Origin: DASSUW01 sp036257565
Lineage (GTDB): Bacteria > Actinomycetota > Thermoleophilia > Solirubrobacterales > Solirubrobacteraceae
DNA: 64,000 bases
NCBI GenBank assembly: GCA_036257565.1
Contig: DATAFH010000039.1
Location: 103,574 to 167,573, forward strand
Direction: 5' to 3'
Made by a program: the position numbers and the translations under genes. Below are positions 7,867-16,675 of the stretch, one piece after another. The notes beneath the pieces are model-generated. The model was not told the DNA's origin and ran no database searches. It saw only the letters and a program-made list of their open reading frames with translations. Numbering within the stretch: the stretch's first letter is position 1; every line of letters starts with the position of its first letter.

Positions 7867-9963
7867 GTGTCGGAGCCTTCGGCGCTGCAGTACGTGACCG
7901 ACGCGGCGCTGGCGTACCTGCCGCAGGACGCCCTGCTCGAGGAGCTGCTGAGCCGCATCAGCGAGGTCCTGTCCGCGGACACCGCGGCCATCCTGCTGCT
8001 CGAAGACGACGAGCCGGGGCAGGTCCTGCGCGCCCGCGCCGCCTGCGGCATCGAGGAGGAGGTCGACGCCGGCGTCGCGATCCCCCTCGGGCGCGGCTTC
8101 GCCGGCCGCATCGCCGCCGAACGACAGGCGCTCGCCATCGACGACGTCGACCACGCCGACATCCTCAACCCGATCCTGCGCGAGAAGGGCATCCGCTCCC
8201 TGCTCGGCGTGCCGCTGCTGGTCGAAGGCCGCGTGATCGGCGTCCTGCACGTCGGCAGCCTCAGCCCGCGCCACTTCACCGACGAGGAACGCGAGCTCCT
8301 CCAACTCGCCGGCGACCGCGCCGCGGCGGCGATCGGGCACGCGAAGCTGCACACCAGCGAGATATCCGCGCGCGAGGCGGCCGAAGCCGCCACGCGCCGG
8401 CTCGAGTCGCTCCAGCGCATCACTGACGCGGCGCTGGCGTACCTGCCGCAGGACGCCCTGCTCGAGGAGCTCCTCAGCCGCATCACCGAGGTCCTGTCCG
8501 CCGACACCGCGGCCATCCTGCTGCTCGACGAGCAGGAGCACATCCTGCGCGCTCGCGCCGCCCGCGGCATCGAGGAGGAGGTCGAGGCCGGCGTCACGAT
8601 CCCACTCGGACGCGGCTTCGCCGGCCGCATCGCCGCCGAACGACAGGCGCTCGCCATCGACGACGTCGACCACGCCGACATCCACAACCCGATCCTGCGC
8701 GAGAAGGGCATCCGCTCCCTGCTCGGCGTCCCGCTGCTCGTCGAAGGCCGCGTCATCGGCGTCCTGCACGTCGGCAGCCTCAGCCCGCGGCACTTCATCG
8801 ACGACGAACGCGAGCTCCTCCAACTCGCGGGCGACCGCGCCGCGGTCGCCATCGAGCACGCGCGGCTGTATGAGCAGCGCCGCCTGGCGGAGGCCCTGCA
8901 GCGCCGGCTGCTGCCGAGCAACCTCGGCGGCATCCCCGGGATCGAGCTGGCCAGCCGCTATCTGCCGGCCAGCGGCGAGAGCCTGGGCGGCGACTGGTAC
9001 GACGTGTTCCCCCTCGGCCGGGGCCGCATCGTGGTCGCGGTCGGCGACGTCGTGGGCCACGGGCTCGCGGCGGCGGCGGTTATGGCGCAGCTGCGGACGG
9101 CCCTGCGCGCGTACGCGGCGGACCGGCACCCGCCGGCAGAGGTCGTCGCGCGCGTGAACCACCTGATGTGGAACCTCGGCCCGACCGCCATGACGACGCT
9201 CGCGTACGCCGTCGTCGACCCCGACGAGGAGTCGCTCGAGCTGGTCACGGCCGGTCACCTTCCGCCGCTCGTCGTCGACAGGGGTGGCGCGGCGTCCTTC
9301 CTGCCGCTGCAAGGCGGCATCGCGCTCGGGACCACGAGGGTGGCGCGGTACGAGAGCCGCGTCCATCCGTTCCCGACCGGGACGACGGTCGTCCTCTACA
9401 CCGACGGCCTGGTGGAGGTGCGCGGCCGAACGATCGACGAGGGCCTCGACCGCCTGCGCGCCGCCGCCGCAACCGGCCACTCGAGCCTCGAGGCTCTCTG
9501 CAGCGGCATCGTCGAGCGCCTCGTGCCCGAGCAGCGCCCCGACGACATCGCGGTGCTTGCCGCCCGCGTGCGGCCGCAGCCGGAACGGTTGAGCGCGAGC
9601 TGGCCCGCCCACCGCGAATCGCTCGTCGCCGTCCGCCAGCTCCTGCGGCGCTGGCTCCGGGCCCGGTCGGCGACCGAGGACGAGATCTACGACATCACCG
9701 TCGCGTGCCAGGAGGCGTGCGCGAACGCGGTCGAGCACGCGTACCGCCCCGGGCGGGAGTCCTTCGAGGTCGAGGCGACGTACGCGGACCGCCGCGTCCG
9801 CGTGACCGTCCGCGACCACGGCCGCTGGCGCGCGCCGCGTGGCAGCAACCGCGGCCGCGGCCTGCCGCTGATGCACGCCCTGATGGAGCGCGTGGACGTG
9901 GAGCACAGCGAGGAGGGTACGGTCGTCGTGCTCGAGCGAACGCTTGGCGAGGAGGACGCGTGA
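7867..9963 (+). CDS. GAF-GAF-SpoIIE phosphatase with C-terminal anti-sigma kinase domain
   Basis: 698 residues from GTG at 7867 (an in-frame ATG at 7828 would overlap the flippase). Two GAF domains (about 10-165 and 185-335) are followed by a PP2C/SpoIIE phosphatase (about 345-560; GGDWYDVF at about 374, GDVVGHGLAAA, LYTDGLVE, RPDDIAVLAARV) and an RsbW-like ATPase (about 575-695; QEACANAVEHAY N-box and RGRGLPLM G-box). Such proteins sense ligands through GAF and control a sigma factor through partner switching. The stop overlaps the STAS antagonist start as GTGA. The GAF ligand is unknown. Confidence 0.9.
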   Translation: MSEPSALQYVTDAALAYLPQDALLEELLSRISEVLSADTAAILLLEDDEPGQVLRARAACGIEEEVDAGVAIPLGRGFAGRIAAERQALAIDDVDHADILNPILREKGIRSLLGVPLLVEGRVIGVLHVGSLSPRHFTDEERELLQLAGDRAAAAIGHAKLHTSEISAREAAEAATRRLESLQRITDAALAYLPQDALLEELLSRITEVLSADTAAILLLDEQEHILRARAARGIEEEVEAGVTIPLGRGFAGRIAAERQALAIDDVDHADIHNPILREKGIRSLLGVPLLVEGRVIGVLHVGSLSPRHFIDDERELLQLAGDRAAVAIEHARLYEQRRLAEALQRRLLPSNLGGIPGIELASRYLPASGESLGGDWYDVFPLGRGRIVVAVGDVVGHGLAAAAVMAQLRTALRAYAADRHPPAEVVARVNHLMWNLGPTAMTTLAYAVVDPDEESLELVTAGHLPPLVVDRGGAASFLPLQGGIALGTTRVARYESRVHPFPTGTTVVLYTDGLVEVRGRTIDEGLDRLRAAAATGHSSLEALCSGIVERLVPEQRPDDIAVLAARVRPQPERLSASWPAHRESLVAVRQLLRRWLRARSATEDEIYDITVACQEACANAVEHAYRPGRESFEVEATYADRRVRVTVRDHGRWRAPRGSNRGRGLPLMHALMERVDVEHSEEGTVVVLERTLGEEDA
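7900..8866 (+). repeat. Near-identical tandem GAF-domain duplication
   Basis: Two copies of about 445 bases, at about 7900-8347 and 8425-8866, begin 525 bases (175 codons) apart. Both encode DAALAYLPQDALLEELLSRI at their start, and both encode PLGRGFAGRIAAERQALAI and REKGIRSLLGVPLLVEGRVI. Differences are few, including a two-codon indel where copy 1 has EDDEPGQV and copy 2 has DEQEHI. DNA as well as protein is conserved, so the copies are recent or kept alike by conversion. Confidence 0.92.
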
Positions 9964-10313
9964 GCTGGCTCGCGAGGGTCACCGAGGAGCGGCACGGGGA
10001 CGTGGCGATCGCGGTCGTCGACGGCGAGGTCGACGCGTCCAACGCCGCCGACATCGCCGAGCGCCTGCGGCAGCTGCTCACGAACCGGAGCGCCGCGCTG
10101 GTCGTCGACCTCTCGCCGACGAGCTACCTCGACAGCGCCGGCATCAACCTGCTGTTCGACCTCGGCACCGAGCTCGGCGACCGGCAGCAGCAGCTGCACA
10201 TCGTCGTCCCCCCGGCCGCGCCGATCGCCCGCGCGATCTCGTTCACGGGCCTCGACATCGCCGTCCCCACGCACGCCACCCGCGAGGCCGCGCTCGAGCA
10301 GGCGACGCGCTAG
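9960..10313 (+). CDS. STAS-domain anti-sigma factor antagonist
   Basis: 117 residues, a single STAS domain. The segment SYLDSAGINLLFDLG contains the conserved Ser that RsbW-type kinases phosphorylate and PP2C-type phosphatases dephosphorylate. GTG at 9960 overlaps the stop of the phosphatase gene, so the two products are probably made in fixed ratio. Expected role: when dephosphorylated, it binds the anti-sigma kinase and frees a sigma factor. No partner sigma gene is adjacent. The stop overlaps that of convergent cysC. Confidence 0.9.
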   Translation: MSWLARVTEERHGDVAIAVVDGEVDASNAADIAERLRQLLTNRSAALVVDLSPTSYLDSAGINLLFDLGTELGDRQQQLHIVVPPAAPIARAISFTGLDIAVPTHATREAALEQATR

Positions 10314-10903
10314 CGGGGGAGCGCGGAGAGCAGCCGGGCGGCAGCGGCCTCGAGCGGCTCGTCCCCGCGCACGACAACCGCGGGCGCCTCGGGCGGCTCG
10401 TACGGGTCGTCGATTCCGGTGAGGTGCTGCAGCTCGCCGGCGCGGGCGCGGGCGTACAGGCCCTTCGGGTCGCGCCGCTCGCACTCCTCGAGCGACGTCG
10501 CCACGTAGACCTCGAGGAACGGCAGCCCGAGCCGCGCGTGAACCGCCCGGGCCGCGTCGCGGTCGGCGCGGTAGGGCGAGACGAGCGCCACGAGCACGAC
10601 GACGCCCGCGTCGGCCATCAGCGCGGCGACCTCCGCGGTGCGGCGCACGTTCTCGGCGCGGTCGCCGGCCGAGAAGCCGAGGTCGCCGTTGAGCCCGTGG
10701 CGCAGGTTGTCGCCGTCGAGCACGTACGCGCCGCGGCCCTCCCCCACGAGCCGCGCCTCGACCGCCGCCGCGACCGTCGACTTGCCGGAGGCGGGCAGCC
10801 CGGTCATCCACACCGTCGCGCCCGGGTGCCCGAGCGCCCCCCAGCGCTGCGCGCGGTCGAGCAGCCCGTGCTGCCAGACCACGTTGCTGGAGCGCGCGTT
10901 CAC
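10310..10903 (-). CDS. cysC: Adenylyl-sulfate (APS) kinase
   Basis: 197 residues. Phosphorylates APS to PAPS. The P-loop is GLPASGKST, followed by the APS-site motif DGDNLRHGLNGDLGFS and the lid region DPKGLYARARAGE. GTG at 10903 shares one base with the cysD stop (TAGTG). In many bacteria this domain is fused to the GTPase CysN; here it stands alone and no CysN is next to cysD. Last gene of the permease-cysD-cysC operon. Confidence 0.93.
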   Translation of the reverse strand: MNARSSNVVWQHGLLDRAQRWGALGHPGATVWMTGLPASGKSTVAAAVEARLVGEGRGAYVLDGDNLRHGLNGDLGFSAGDRAENVRRTAEVAALMADAGVVVLVALVSPYRADRDAARAVHARLGLPFLEVYVATSLEECERRDPKGLYARARAGELQHLTGIDDPYEPPEAPAVVVRGDEPLEAAAARLLSALPR

Positions 10904-11799
10904 TAGAAGTAGCCCTCGCGCTTGCGGTCCTCCATCGCCGCCTCGCTCACGCGGTCGTCGGCGCGGGTCTGGCCGCGCTCGGTGACTCGCGTGGCCGCGA
11001 TCTCCTCGATCACGTCGTCGAGCGACGTCGCGTCCGAGCGCACCGCGCCGGTGCAGCTCATGTCCCCGACCGTGCGGTAGCGCACGGAGGCGGTGAACGG
11101 ATCCTCGCCGTCGACGCGCTCGATGAACTCGGACACGGCGTAGAGCATGCCGTCGCGCTCGAACACCTCGCGCTCGTGGGCGAAGTAGATCGACGGGATC
11201 TCGAGCCGCTGCGTGCGGATGTACTCCCACACGTCGAGCTCCGTCCAGTTCGAGAGCGGGAACACGCGCACGTGCTCGCCGCGGCGGATGCGGCCGTTGT
11301 AGAGGTCCCACAGCTCCGGCCGCTGGCGCCGCGGCTCCCACTGCCCGTCCTCGTCGCGGAACGAGAAGATGCGCTCCTTCGCGCGGGCGCGCTCCTCGTC
11401 GCGGCGGGCGCCGCCGAATGCGGCGTCGAAGCCGTGCTCGGCGATCGCGTCGAGCAGCGTCACGGTCTGGAGCCGGTTGCGCGAGGCGCGAGGGCCGGTC
11501 TCCTCGACCACGCGACCGGCGTCGATCGAGTCCTGGACGGAGGCCACGACGACGTTCGGCACGCGGCGGTCGCGGAACTCGATGGCCTCGGGGAAGTTGT
11601 GACCCGTGTCCACGTGCATCACCGCGAACGGGACCTCGGCGGGCGCGAACGCCTTCTCGGCCAGGCGCAGCAGCACGATCGAGTCCTTGCCGCCGGAGAA
11701 CAGCAGCACGGGCTTCGTGAGCTCGGCCGCCACCTCCCGGATGATGTGGATGGCCTCAGCCTCGAGGACCTGCAGATGGGTCGCGGTGGCAGCGGTCAC
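10903..11799 (-). CDS. cysD: Sulfate adenylyltransferase subunit 2
   Basis: 298 residues, normal for CysD. PP-loop ATPase motif LLFSGGKDSIVLLRLA near the N-terminus, then VDTGHNFPEAIEFRD, the FGGARRDEERARAKERIFS signature and FPLSNWTELDVWEYI. With CysN it activates sulfate to APS. GTG at 11799 overlaps the stop of the permease gene as GTGA. The usual downstream partner cysN is absent from this locus, so the GTPase must lie elsewhere or the enzyme works unusually. Confidence 0.94.
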   Translation of the reverse strand: MTAATATHLQVLEAEAIHIIREVAAELTKPVLLFSGGKDSIVLLRLAEKAFAPAEVPFAVMHVDTGHNFPEAIEFRDRRVPNVVVASVQDSIDAGRVVEETGPRASRNRLQTVTLLDAIAEHGFDAAFGGARRDEERARAKERIFSFRDEDGQWEPRRQRPELWDLYNGRIRRGEHVRVFPLSNWTELDVWEYIRTQRLEIPSIYFAHEREVFERDGMLYAVSEFIERVDGEDPFTASVRYRTVGDMSCTGAVRSDATSLDDVIEEIAATRVTERGQTRADDRVSEAAMEDRKREGYF

Positions 11800-12683
11800 G
11801 AGGCACCGACCTCCAGGGGCGCGCGGCGCCGTAGGGTGATGAAGCAGACGACGGCGAGCACGAGGGGCACGCCGACGAGGACGAAGGCCGGGAGCTCGAG
11901 GCCGGCCTTGCTGAGCAGGCCGAGCGACGAGGCGAGCAGCACCACGCCGAGCGCCGCCCGCAGCGCGTTCTGGGGTAGGCGGGTGGCGAGGTTGCTGCCG
12001 ATCCAGACGCCGGGAACGGAGCCCAGCAGCAGCGTCGCGGCGAGGCCGAAGTCGATGTTGCCGGACACGAGGTGGGCCAGCGCGGCGACCCACAGCAGCA
12101 CGGCGGCGTGCGCGACGTCGGTGCCCACCACGCGGTGGGGACTGAGGCGGAAGCCGAGGATCAGGCCGATCGCGATCAGCGTGCCCGAGCCGGCGGAGGT
12201 GACGCCGAGCACGAGGCCGATGGTGGCGCCGAGCGCGACGGCCGCGACCTTGTGGCGCGTCTGCATGTGGAACGCGCCGCGCTCGCGCGACGACACGTCG
12301 GCGATGGCGAGGGCGCGCAGGAGCACGAGCGCGCCCGTGAGCGCGAGCGTGCCGCCGATGGCGAGCAGCATGAACGTGTCGAAGTCGTCGCCCCACGAGC
12401 TGCGGAGGCGGTCGAGCAGCCAGACGCCGACGAGCGCGGCCGGGCAGGAGCCGACGGCGAGCCACAGCGCCATGCGCGGGAACACCGTGCCCTTGCGGAA
12501 GTGCCGCCAGCCGCCCACGGTCTTCGTGACCGCCGCATACGCGAGGTCGGTGCCGACCGCGATGACAGGCTGGATGCCGGCCACGAGGATGAGCAGCGGC
12601 GTCATCAGCGAGCCGCCGCCCATGCCGGTGACACCGACCAGCGCGCCCACGCCGAGGCCGAAGAGAATGATCGCCGGATCCAT
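11796..12683 (-). CDS. TauE/SafE-family membrane permease
   Basis: 295 residues, about eight helices. The N-terminal repeat GVGALVGVTGMGGGSLMTPLL and the second repeat ATIGLVLGVTSAGSGTLIAIG are the duplicated signature of TauE/SafE (DUF81) sulfite/organosulfonate exporters. Translational coupling to cysD and cysC points to transport of sulfate, sulfite or a related anion. Direction of transport cannot be read from sequence. Confidence 0.88.
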   Translation of the reverse strand: MDPAIILFGLGVGALVGVTGMGGGSLMTPLLILVAGIQPVIAVGTDLAYAAVTKTVGGWRHFRKGTVFPRMALWLAVGSCPAALVGVWLLDRLRSSWGDDFDTFMLLAIGGTLALTGALVLLRALAIADVSSRERGAFHMQTRHKVAAVALGATIGLVLGVTSAGSGTLIAIGLILGFRLSPHRVVGTDVAHAAVLLWVAALAHLVSGNIDFGLAATLLLGSVPGVWIGSNLATRLPQNALRAALGVVLLASSLGLLSKAGLELPAFVLVGVPLVLAVVCFITLRRRAPLEVGAS

Positions 12684-12955
12684 GAGGGAGCCGGTCAGCT
12701 TAGCCCGGTTCCGGCGATGGTCCGTGGATGCCTCGTCGTCATGGGCCGAGTCAGAGGCGGTCGGCCGCGTCCCCTGTGCGGGCCACCTGGTTCGCGGCCG
12801 ATCGTCTCTGGCGAACGGCCACGGCGGCGAGGCGCCGCGGGTATCGTCGGAGCCGGCTTAGAGGGCTACTCGGTGGTGACCGCTCTGAGCACGTCGACCA
12901 GAAGGGCGGTTCGCTTGCGTACGCCAGGTGCGGCTAGCCGTCGTACTTGAAGCGG
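12684..12955. other. Intergenic region upstream of the sulfur operon
   Basis: 272 bases between the response regulator stop and the TauE-type permease start. It must hold the promoter of the sulfur operon. A 10-base palindrome CGGCTAGCCG lies at 12931-12940, and the octamer GCGGCTAG occurs twice between 12930 and 12960. No ORF, tRNA, SAM riboswitch fold or clear -35/-10 pair was recognised. Confidence 0.4.
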
Positions 12956-13621
12956 CTAGTCGCCGGCCTTGAGATAGGCGAGCACGGCGAGGACGCGGCG
13001 GTGGTCCTCGACGGTGGGCGTGAGGTCGAGCTTGGAGAAGATCGACGTCACGTGCTTCTCGACCGCCCGCTCGGTCACGACCAGCGCCTCGGCGATGGCG
13101 GCGTTCGAGCGGCCCTCGGCCATGAGGCCCAGGACCTCGCGCTCGCGGGCGGTCAGCCCCTCGAGCGGGTCCTCGCGGCGGCGCCGGCCGAGCAGCAGCG
13201 CCACGACCTCCGGGTCGAGCGCCGAGCCCCCACCCGCCACGCGGCGCACGGCGTCGGTGAACGTGTCCACGTCGGCCACGCGGTCCTTGAGCAGGTAGCC
13301 GGTGCGCTCCGTGGACTCCGAGAGCAGCTCGAGCGCGTAGGCCTCCTCGACGTACTGCGAGAGCACGAGCACCGCGGTGTCCGGGTGCTCGCTGCGGATG
13401 CGGTGGGCGGCGCGCAGGCCCTCGTCGGTGTGCGTGGGCGGCATCCGGACGTCGACCACCGCAACGGCTGGGCGGTGGGCGCCGACCTTGCGCAGCAGGT
13501 CCTCGGCGTCGCCCGCCTGGCCCACGACCTCGAAGCCCGATTCCTCGAGCAGGCGGGACAGGCCCTCCCGAAGGAGGACGGAATCATCGGCGATGACGAC
13601 ACGCAATGTGGCTTCGTTCAT
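12956..13621 (-). CDS. NarL/LuxR-family response regulator
   Basis: 221 residues. Receiver domain at about 6-125, with the acidic pair in VVIADDS, the phospho-acceptor Asp in VAVVDVRMPP and the conserved Lys in TGYLLKDRV. LuxR-type HTH at about 150-210 (LTAREREVLGLMAEGRSNAAIA, then VEKHVTSIFSKL). ATG overlaps the kinase stop as ATGA, so it is surely the output partner of that kinase. Target genes are unknown. Confidence 0.94.
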   Translation of the reverse strand: MNEATLRVVIADDSVLLREGLSRLLEESGFEVVGQAGDAEDLLRKVGAHRPAVAVVDVRMPPTHTDEGLRAAHRIRSEHPDTAVLVLSQYVEEAYALELLSESTERTGYLLKDRVADVDTFTDAVRRVAGGGSALDPEVVALLLGRRRREDPLEGLTAREREVLGLMAEGRSNAAIAEALVVTERAVEKHVTSIFSKLDLTPTVEDHRRVLAVLAYLKAGD

Positions 13622-15363
13622 ACCGGGATCTCGGCCCGGAGCCTAGTGCCCGCACCGGCTGGACTGTCGAGCCGCATGCGACCGTCGAGTGCCGAAACCC
13701 GATCTGCGAGCCCTCGCAGGCCGGATCCGCGGTCCGGATCCGCGCCTCCGATGCCGTCGTCGGCAACCTCCACGATCGCGTGCCCGTTCTGACGCTGGAC
13801 GGCCACCGTGGCCTGCGTCGCGTGCGCGTACTTGACGACGTTGGTGAGCGCCTCGGCCACGACGAAGTATGCGGCGGCCTCGATCGGCTCGGGCAGCCGG
13901 TCCTCCGGCACGGTGTCGAGCGCGACCGCGATCGGCGCGCGGCCGGCGAGCGCCTCGAGGGCCGCACCGAGCCCGCGGTCCGACAGCACGGCGGGATGGA
14001 TGCCGCGCGCGAGCTCGCGCAGCTCGCCGAGCGCGAGCGTGAGCTCCTCGTTGGCGGCGGTGAGCATCGCGTCGGCCTTCGCGGGGTCCTTGCGGATGTT
14101 CGCCTGTGCCAGGCGCATGGTCAGCGAGAGCGCGACGAGGCGCTGCTGGGCGCCGTCGTGGAGGTTGCGCTCGAGGCGGCGGCGCTCGGCCGTGCCGGCC
14201 TCGACGATCCGGTCGCGCGACGCGCGCAGCTCCTCCACGCGGGCGTGCAGCTGCGCCTTCAGGCGCTCGTTCTCCATCGCGAGGCCGGCCGCCGCCGCGA
14301 CGGACCGCAGGAGCTCAGGCTCCTCGGTCAGCGTGACGTCGTGGACGATCGCGCCCACGCGGCGGCCCTCGAGCTCGACCGCGGTCCACGCGCGCGCGGG
14401 GTCGCCCTCGGCTGGGAGCTGCACCATGTGGCCCTCGGAGTCGACCCACTTGCCCTTGTCCTCCAGCCAGAAGGCGAGCTGGAGCGAGTTGTCGCCGAGC
14501 GCATCCGACAGCCGGCAGCGCAGGTCGCCGGTGCCGGGGGCCTCGCCCAGGCGCTGCAACAGCTCGGACACCGCGCCGGCGCGGGCGAAGCGCGTGCGGA
14601 CGAGGCCGATCAGGAAGACGTACGGGACCGAGGCGAAGGCGATCAGGCCGAGCCAGCCGAGCACGTCGGTGACCCGCGCGATGCCGAACGCGTCCGAGCC
14701 GAGCGCCGCGGCCAGCAGGATGAGGATCGTGACGCCGGACCACAGGACCGGTGCCATCGCCCGCCGCTGGGGCGGCGTCGCCGCCCGCCGGCGCCGCAGC
14801 AGAACCCAGAGGATCACGGCGACGAAGGCCACGCCGATAAGCGACACCGCGGCGTTGGCAGCGTTCCGCACTCCCTCGTTGTCCGCGATGAAGAGCGGAG
14901 ACTCCGGGCAGCCGTCGCACATGCGCTCCGTGAACCCCCACAGCAGCTGGGGCAGCGGACCGACGATCGCGAGCACGTAGCCGCCGGCGATCAGCCAGGC
15001 CTGCCAGCGCTGCTCGAGCCGGCCGTCGGGATAGGCCAGCACCATGTGCGCGAAGAGGACGAAGAACAGGTTGCAGAGCAACACCCCGGCCGTGAACACG
15101 ACCGGGTCGTTGGCCGCCGTCGCCGACCCGATCAGGTTCAGGAAGCCGACGCCGGTCATCATCGCTCCGAAGCGGCTCGCCGGCCGCCGCCACCAGGCGT
15201 AGAGGCCGGTGCCGATGAACGAGAGCCCGATCAGCAGCCCGATCGCGATCGTGGCGCCGCGCTGCGGGACATGGTCGGAGGCCGCGACGAGGGCAGTGCT
15301 CGCGGCGGCGACCAGCAGCCCCGCCAGTGCGATGACGACCAGCGCCCGGTTGAGTCCCGTCAA
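13618..15363 (-). CDS. NarL-partner sensor histidine kinase with multi-helix membrane domain
   Basis: 581 residues from TTG at 15363, which overlaps the stop of the preceding receiver gene as TTGA. About eight membrane helices fill the first 240 residues; a GAF-like region and a coiled coil (NERLKAQLHARVEELRASRD) follow. The HisKA_3 box is RRRLERNLHDGAQQRLVAL with phospho-acceptor His402. The HATPase domain has AEALTNVVKYAHA (N-box) and GSGLRGLADRV (G-box). A CDGCPES loop lies in the membrane domain and may be extracytoplasmic. The stimulus is unknown. Confidence 0.92.
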   Translation of the reverse strand: MTGLNRALVVIALAGLLVAAASTALVAASDHVPQRGATIAIGLLIGLSFIGTGLYAWWRRPASRFGAMMTGVGFLNLIGSATAANDPVVFTAGVLLCNLFFVLFAHMVLAYPDGRLEQRWQAWLIAGGYVLAIVGPLPQLLWGFTERMCDGCPESPLFIADNEGVRNAANAAVSLIGVAFVAVILWVLLRRRRAATPPQRRAMAPVLWSGVTILILLAAALGSDAFGIARVTDVLGWLGLIAFASVPYVFLIGLVRTRFARAGAVSELLQRLGEAPGTGDLRCRLSDALGDNSLQLAFWLEDKGKWVDSEGHMVQLPAEGDPARAWTAVELEGRRVGAIVHDVTLTEEPELLRSVAAAAGLAMENERLKAQLHARVEELRASRDRIVEAGTAERRRLERNLHDGAQQRLVALSLTMRLAQANIRKDPAKADAMLTAANEELTLALGELRELARGIHPAVLSDRGLGAALEALAGRAPIAVALDTVPEDRLPEPIEAAAYFVVAEALTNVVKYAHATQATVAVQRQNGHAIVEVADDGIGGADPDRGSGLRGLADRVSALDGRMRLDSPAGAGTRLRAEIPV

Positions 15364-15716
15364 AGCAGCTCCGTGAGGCGGTCGCCCGAGAGCTCGGCCT
15401 TGGGCACGAAGCCGCGGGCGCCCGAGCGCATGACGAGTGGTCCGAAGTCTGACGAGTCGCGGCTCGAGACGAGGATCACGACCGGGCCGTCGGCGTTGCC
15501 GGTGAGCCGCGCGGCGACGTCGAACCCGTCGATGTCGGGCAGCTGGACATCGAGCAGCACGACCTCCGGCTGCAGGCGGCCGGCCTCGGTGAGCGCCGAG
15601 GCACCGTCCGCCGCCTCGCCCACCACGTCGAAGCCCTCGGCCTCGAGGAGGACTCGCGCGGTCGCGCGGAACGACGGATGGTCGTCCACGATCAGGACCC
15701 TGTGACCCACGTTCAC
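15360..15716 (-). CDS. Stand-alone receiver (CheY-like) response regulator
   Basis: 118 residues, receiver domain only: acidic pair in VLIVDDHPSF, phospho-acceptor Asp in VVLLDVQLPD and switch Lys in GFVPKAEL. There is no DNA-binding domain. It is first in a three-gene overlapping set (receiver, kinase, LuxR regulator). It may compete for phosphate from the same kinase or feed a relay; which of these holds is not visible in the sequence. Confidence 0.92.
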   Translation of the reverse strand: MNVGHRVLIVDDHPSFRATARVLLEAEGFDVVGEAADGASALTEAGRLQPEVVLLDVQLPDIDGFDVAARLTGNADGPVVILVSSRDSSDFGPLVMRSGARGFVPKAELSGDRLTELL

Positions 15717-15791
15717 AAGTCTGGCCGCGCCTGTCGAGCCCTTCCATACGGCTGGCCGTACCGCCCGCGGTGGCTGGTTCCCCGCCCCGGA

Positions 15792-16451
15792 CTACCCCGC
15801 GGCGGCCGCGATCTGTCGGTAGGCCTGTGCCGGATCGGGCGCGCCGAACAGCGCCGAGCCGGCCACGAAGGCGGTCGCACCGGCCGCCGCGCACGGCCCG
15901 GCGGTCGTCGCGTCGATGCCGCCGTCGACCTCGATCCCCACGCCCGGCCCGAGCAACGCGCGCAGCCGCTCGAGCTTGGCGAGCGAGCCGGGCAGGAACG
16001 CCTGGCCGCCCCAGCCGGGGTTGACGGTCATGCAGAGGAGCAGGTCGAGGTCTTCCACGACCTCGGACGCGGCGGCCACCGGCGTCGCCGGGTTGAGCGC
16101 AAGGCCGGCCGTGCAGCCCGCCGCGCGGACCGCCTGCAGCGCGTAGTGCACGTGGGGCGTGGCCTCGGCGTGGATCGAGATGTGGTCGGCGCCGGCCGCT
16201 GCGAACGTCTCGATATGGCGCTCCGGGCGCTCGACCATGAGGTGGACGTCCACCAGCGCATCGGCGGCGTGGATCTGGTCGGCGAGCGCCTCGACGACGA
16301 GGGCGCCCATGCTGATGGGCGGCACGAAGTGGCCGTCCATGACGTCGACGTGGATCGTGCGCGCCCCGGCCTCGAGCACGGCGCCGACCTGCTCGGCCAG
16401 GCGGGCGAAGTCGGCCGCCAGGATCGACGGCGCCGCGCCGCTTGGCGTCAT
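15792..16451 (-). CDS. rpe: Ribulose-phosphate 3-epimerase
   Basis: 219 residues. Interconverts ribulose 5-phosphate and xylulose 5-phosphate in the pentose phosphate pathway. TIM-barrel motifs are complete: PSILAADFARL, HVDVMDGHFVPPISMG (metal-binding His and Asp), DVHLMVERPE, MTVNPGWGGQAF and EVDGGID. The ATG overlaps the stop of the zinc-ribbon gene as ATGA. The rsmB, zinc-ribbon, rpe order continues the fmt-rsmB-rpe housekeeping block. Confidence 0.96.
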   Translation of the reverse strand: MTPSGAAPSILAADFARLAEQVGAVLEAGARTIHVDVMDGHFVPPISMGALVVEALADQIHAADALVDVHLMVERPERHIETFAAAGADHISIHAEATPHVHYALQAVRAAGCTAGLALNPATPVAAASEVVEDLDLLLCMTVNPGWGGQAFLPGSLAKLERLRALLGPGVGIEVDGGIDATTAGPCAAAGATAFVAGSALFGAPDPAQAYRQIAAAAG

Positions 16452-16675
16452 ATCGGCTGGAGCATCGAGCTCCGGCAGTTGTTACACGCGTACAGCGCGG
16501 TGTCCGACATGCGCACGATGGTCGAGTGCTCCCCGCAGTTCGGGCACACCGACCGCAGCTCGAAGCGTCGCATGCAGTTGACGCAGCGGTAGCGCCCCGG
16601 CAGGTTCGTCGGCCGCAGCCATGGTTCGTGACAGGCCGGGCAGACGTCGCCGAGGTCGATGTGCTCGTCGCTCAT
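16448..16675 (-). CDS. Small double zinc-ribbon protein
   Basis: 75 residues with four CxxC knuckles: CPAC, CVNC, CPNC and CNNC, enough for two zinc sites. There is no other domain. The ATG overlaps the rsmB stop as ATGA and the stop overlaps rpe, so the three are coupled. Such proteins often bind nucleic acid or act as adaptors; with rsmB next door a role in RNA or ribosome biology is possible but unproven. Confidence 0.82.
   Translation of the reverse strand: MSDEHIDLGDVCPACHEPWLRPTNLPGRYRCVNCMRRFELRSVCPNCGEHSTIVRMSDTALYACNNCRSSMLQPI

Noticed and set aside
10310..11341. Long reverse ORF that might be a CysN fragment
   Set aside because: Only its last ~197 codons, from GTG 10903, are cysC; the upstream extension is an out-of-frame reading of cysD with no GTPase motifs.
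12684..12955. tRNA or small RNA gene in the sulfur-operon gap
   Set aside because: No cloverleaf or conserved T-arm was found; only a 10-base palindrome and a repeated octamer.
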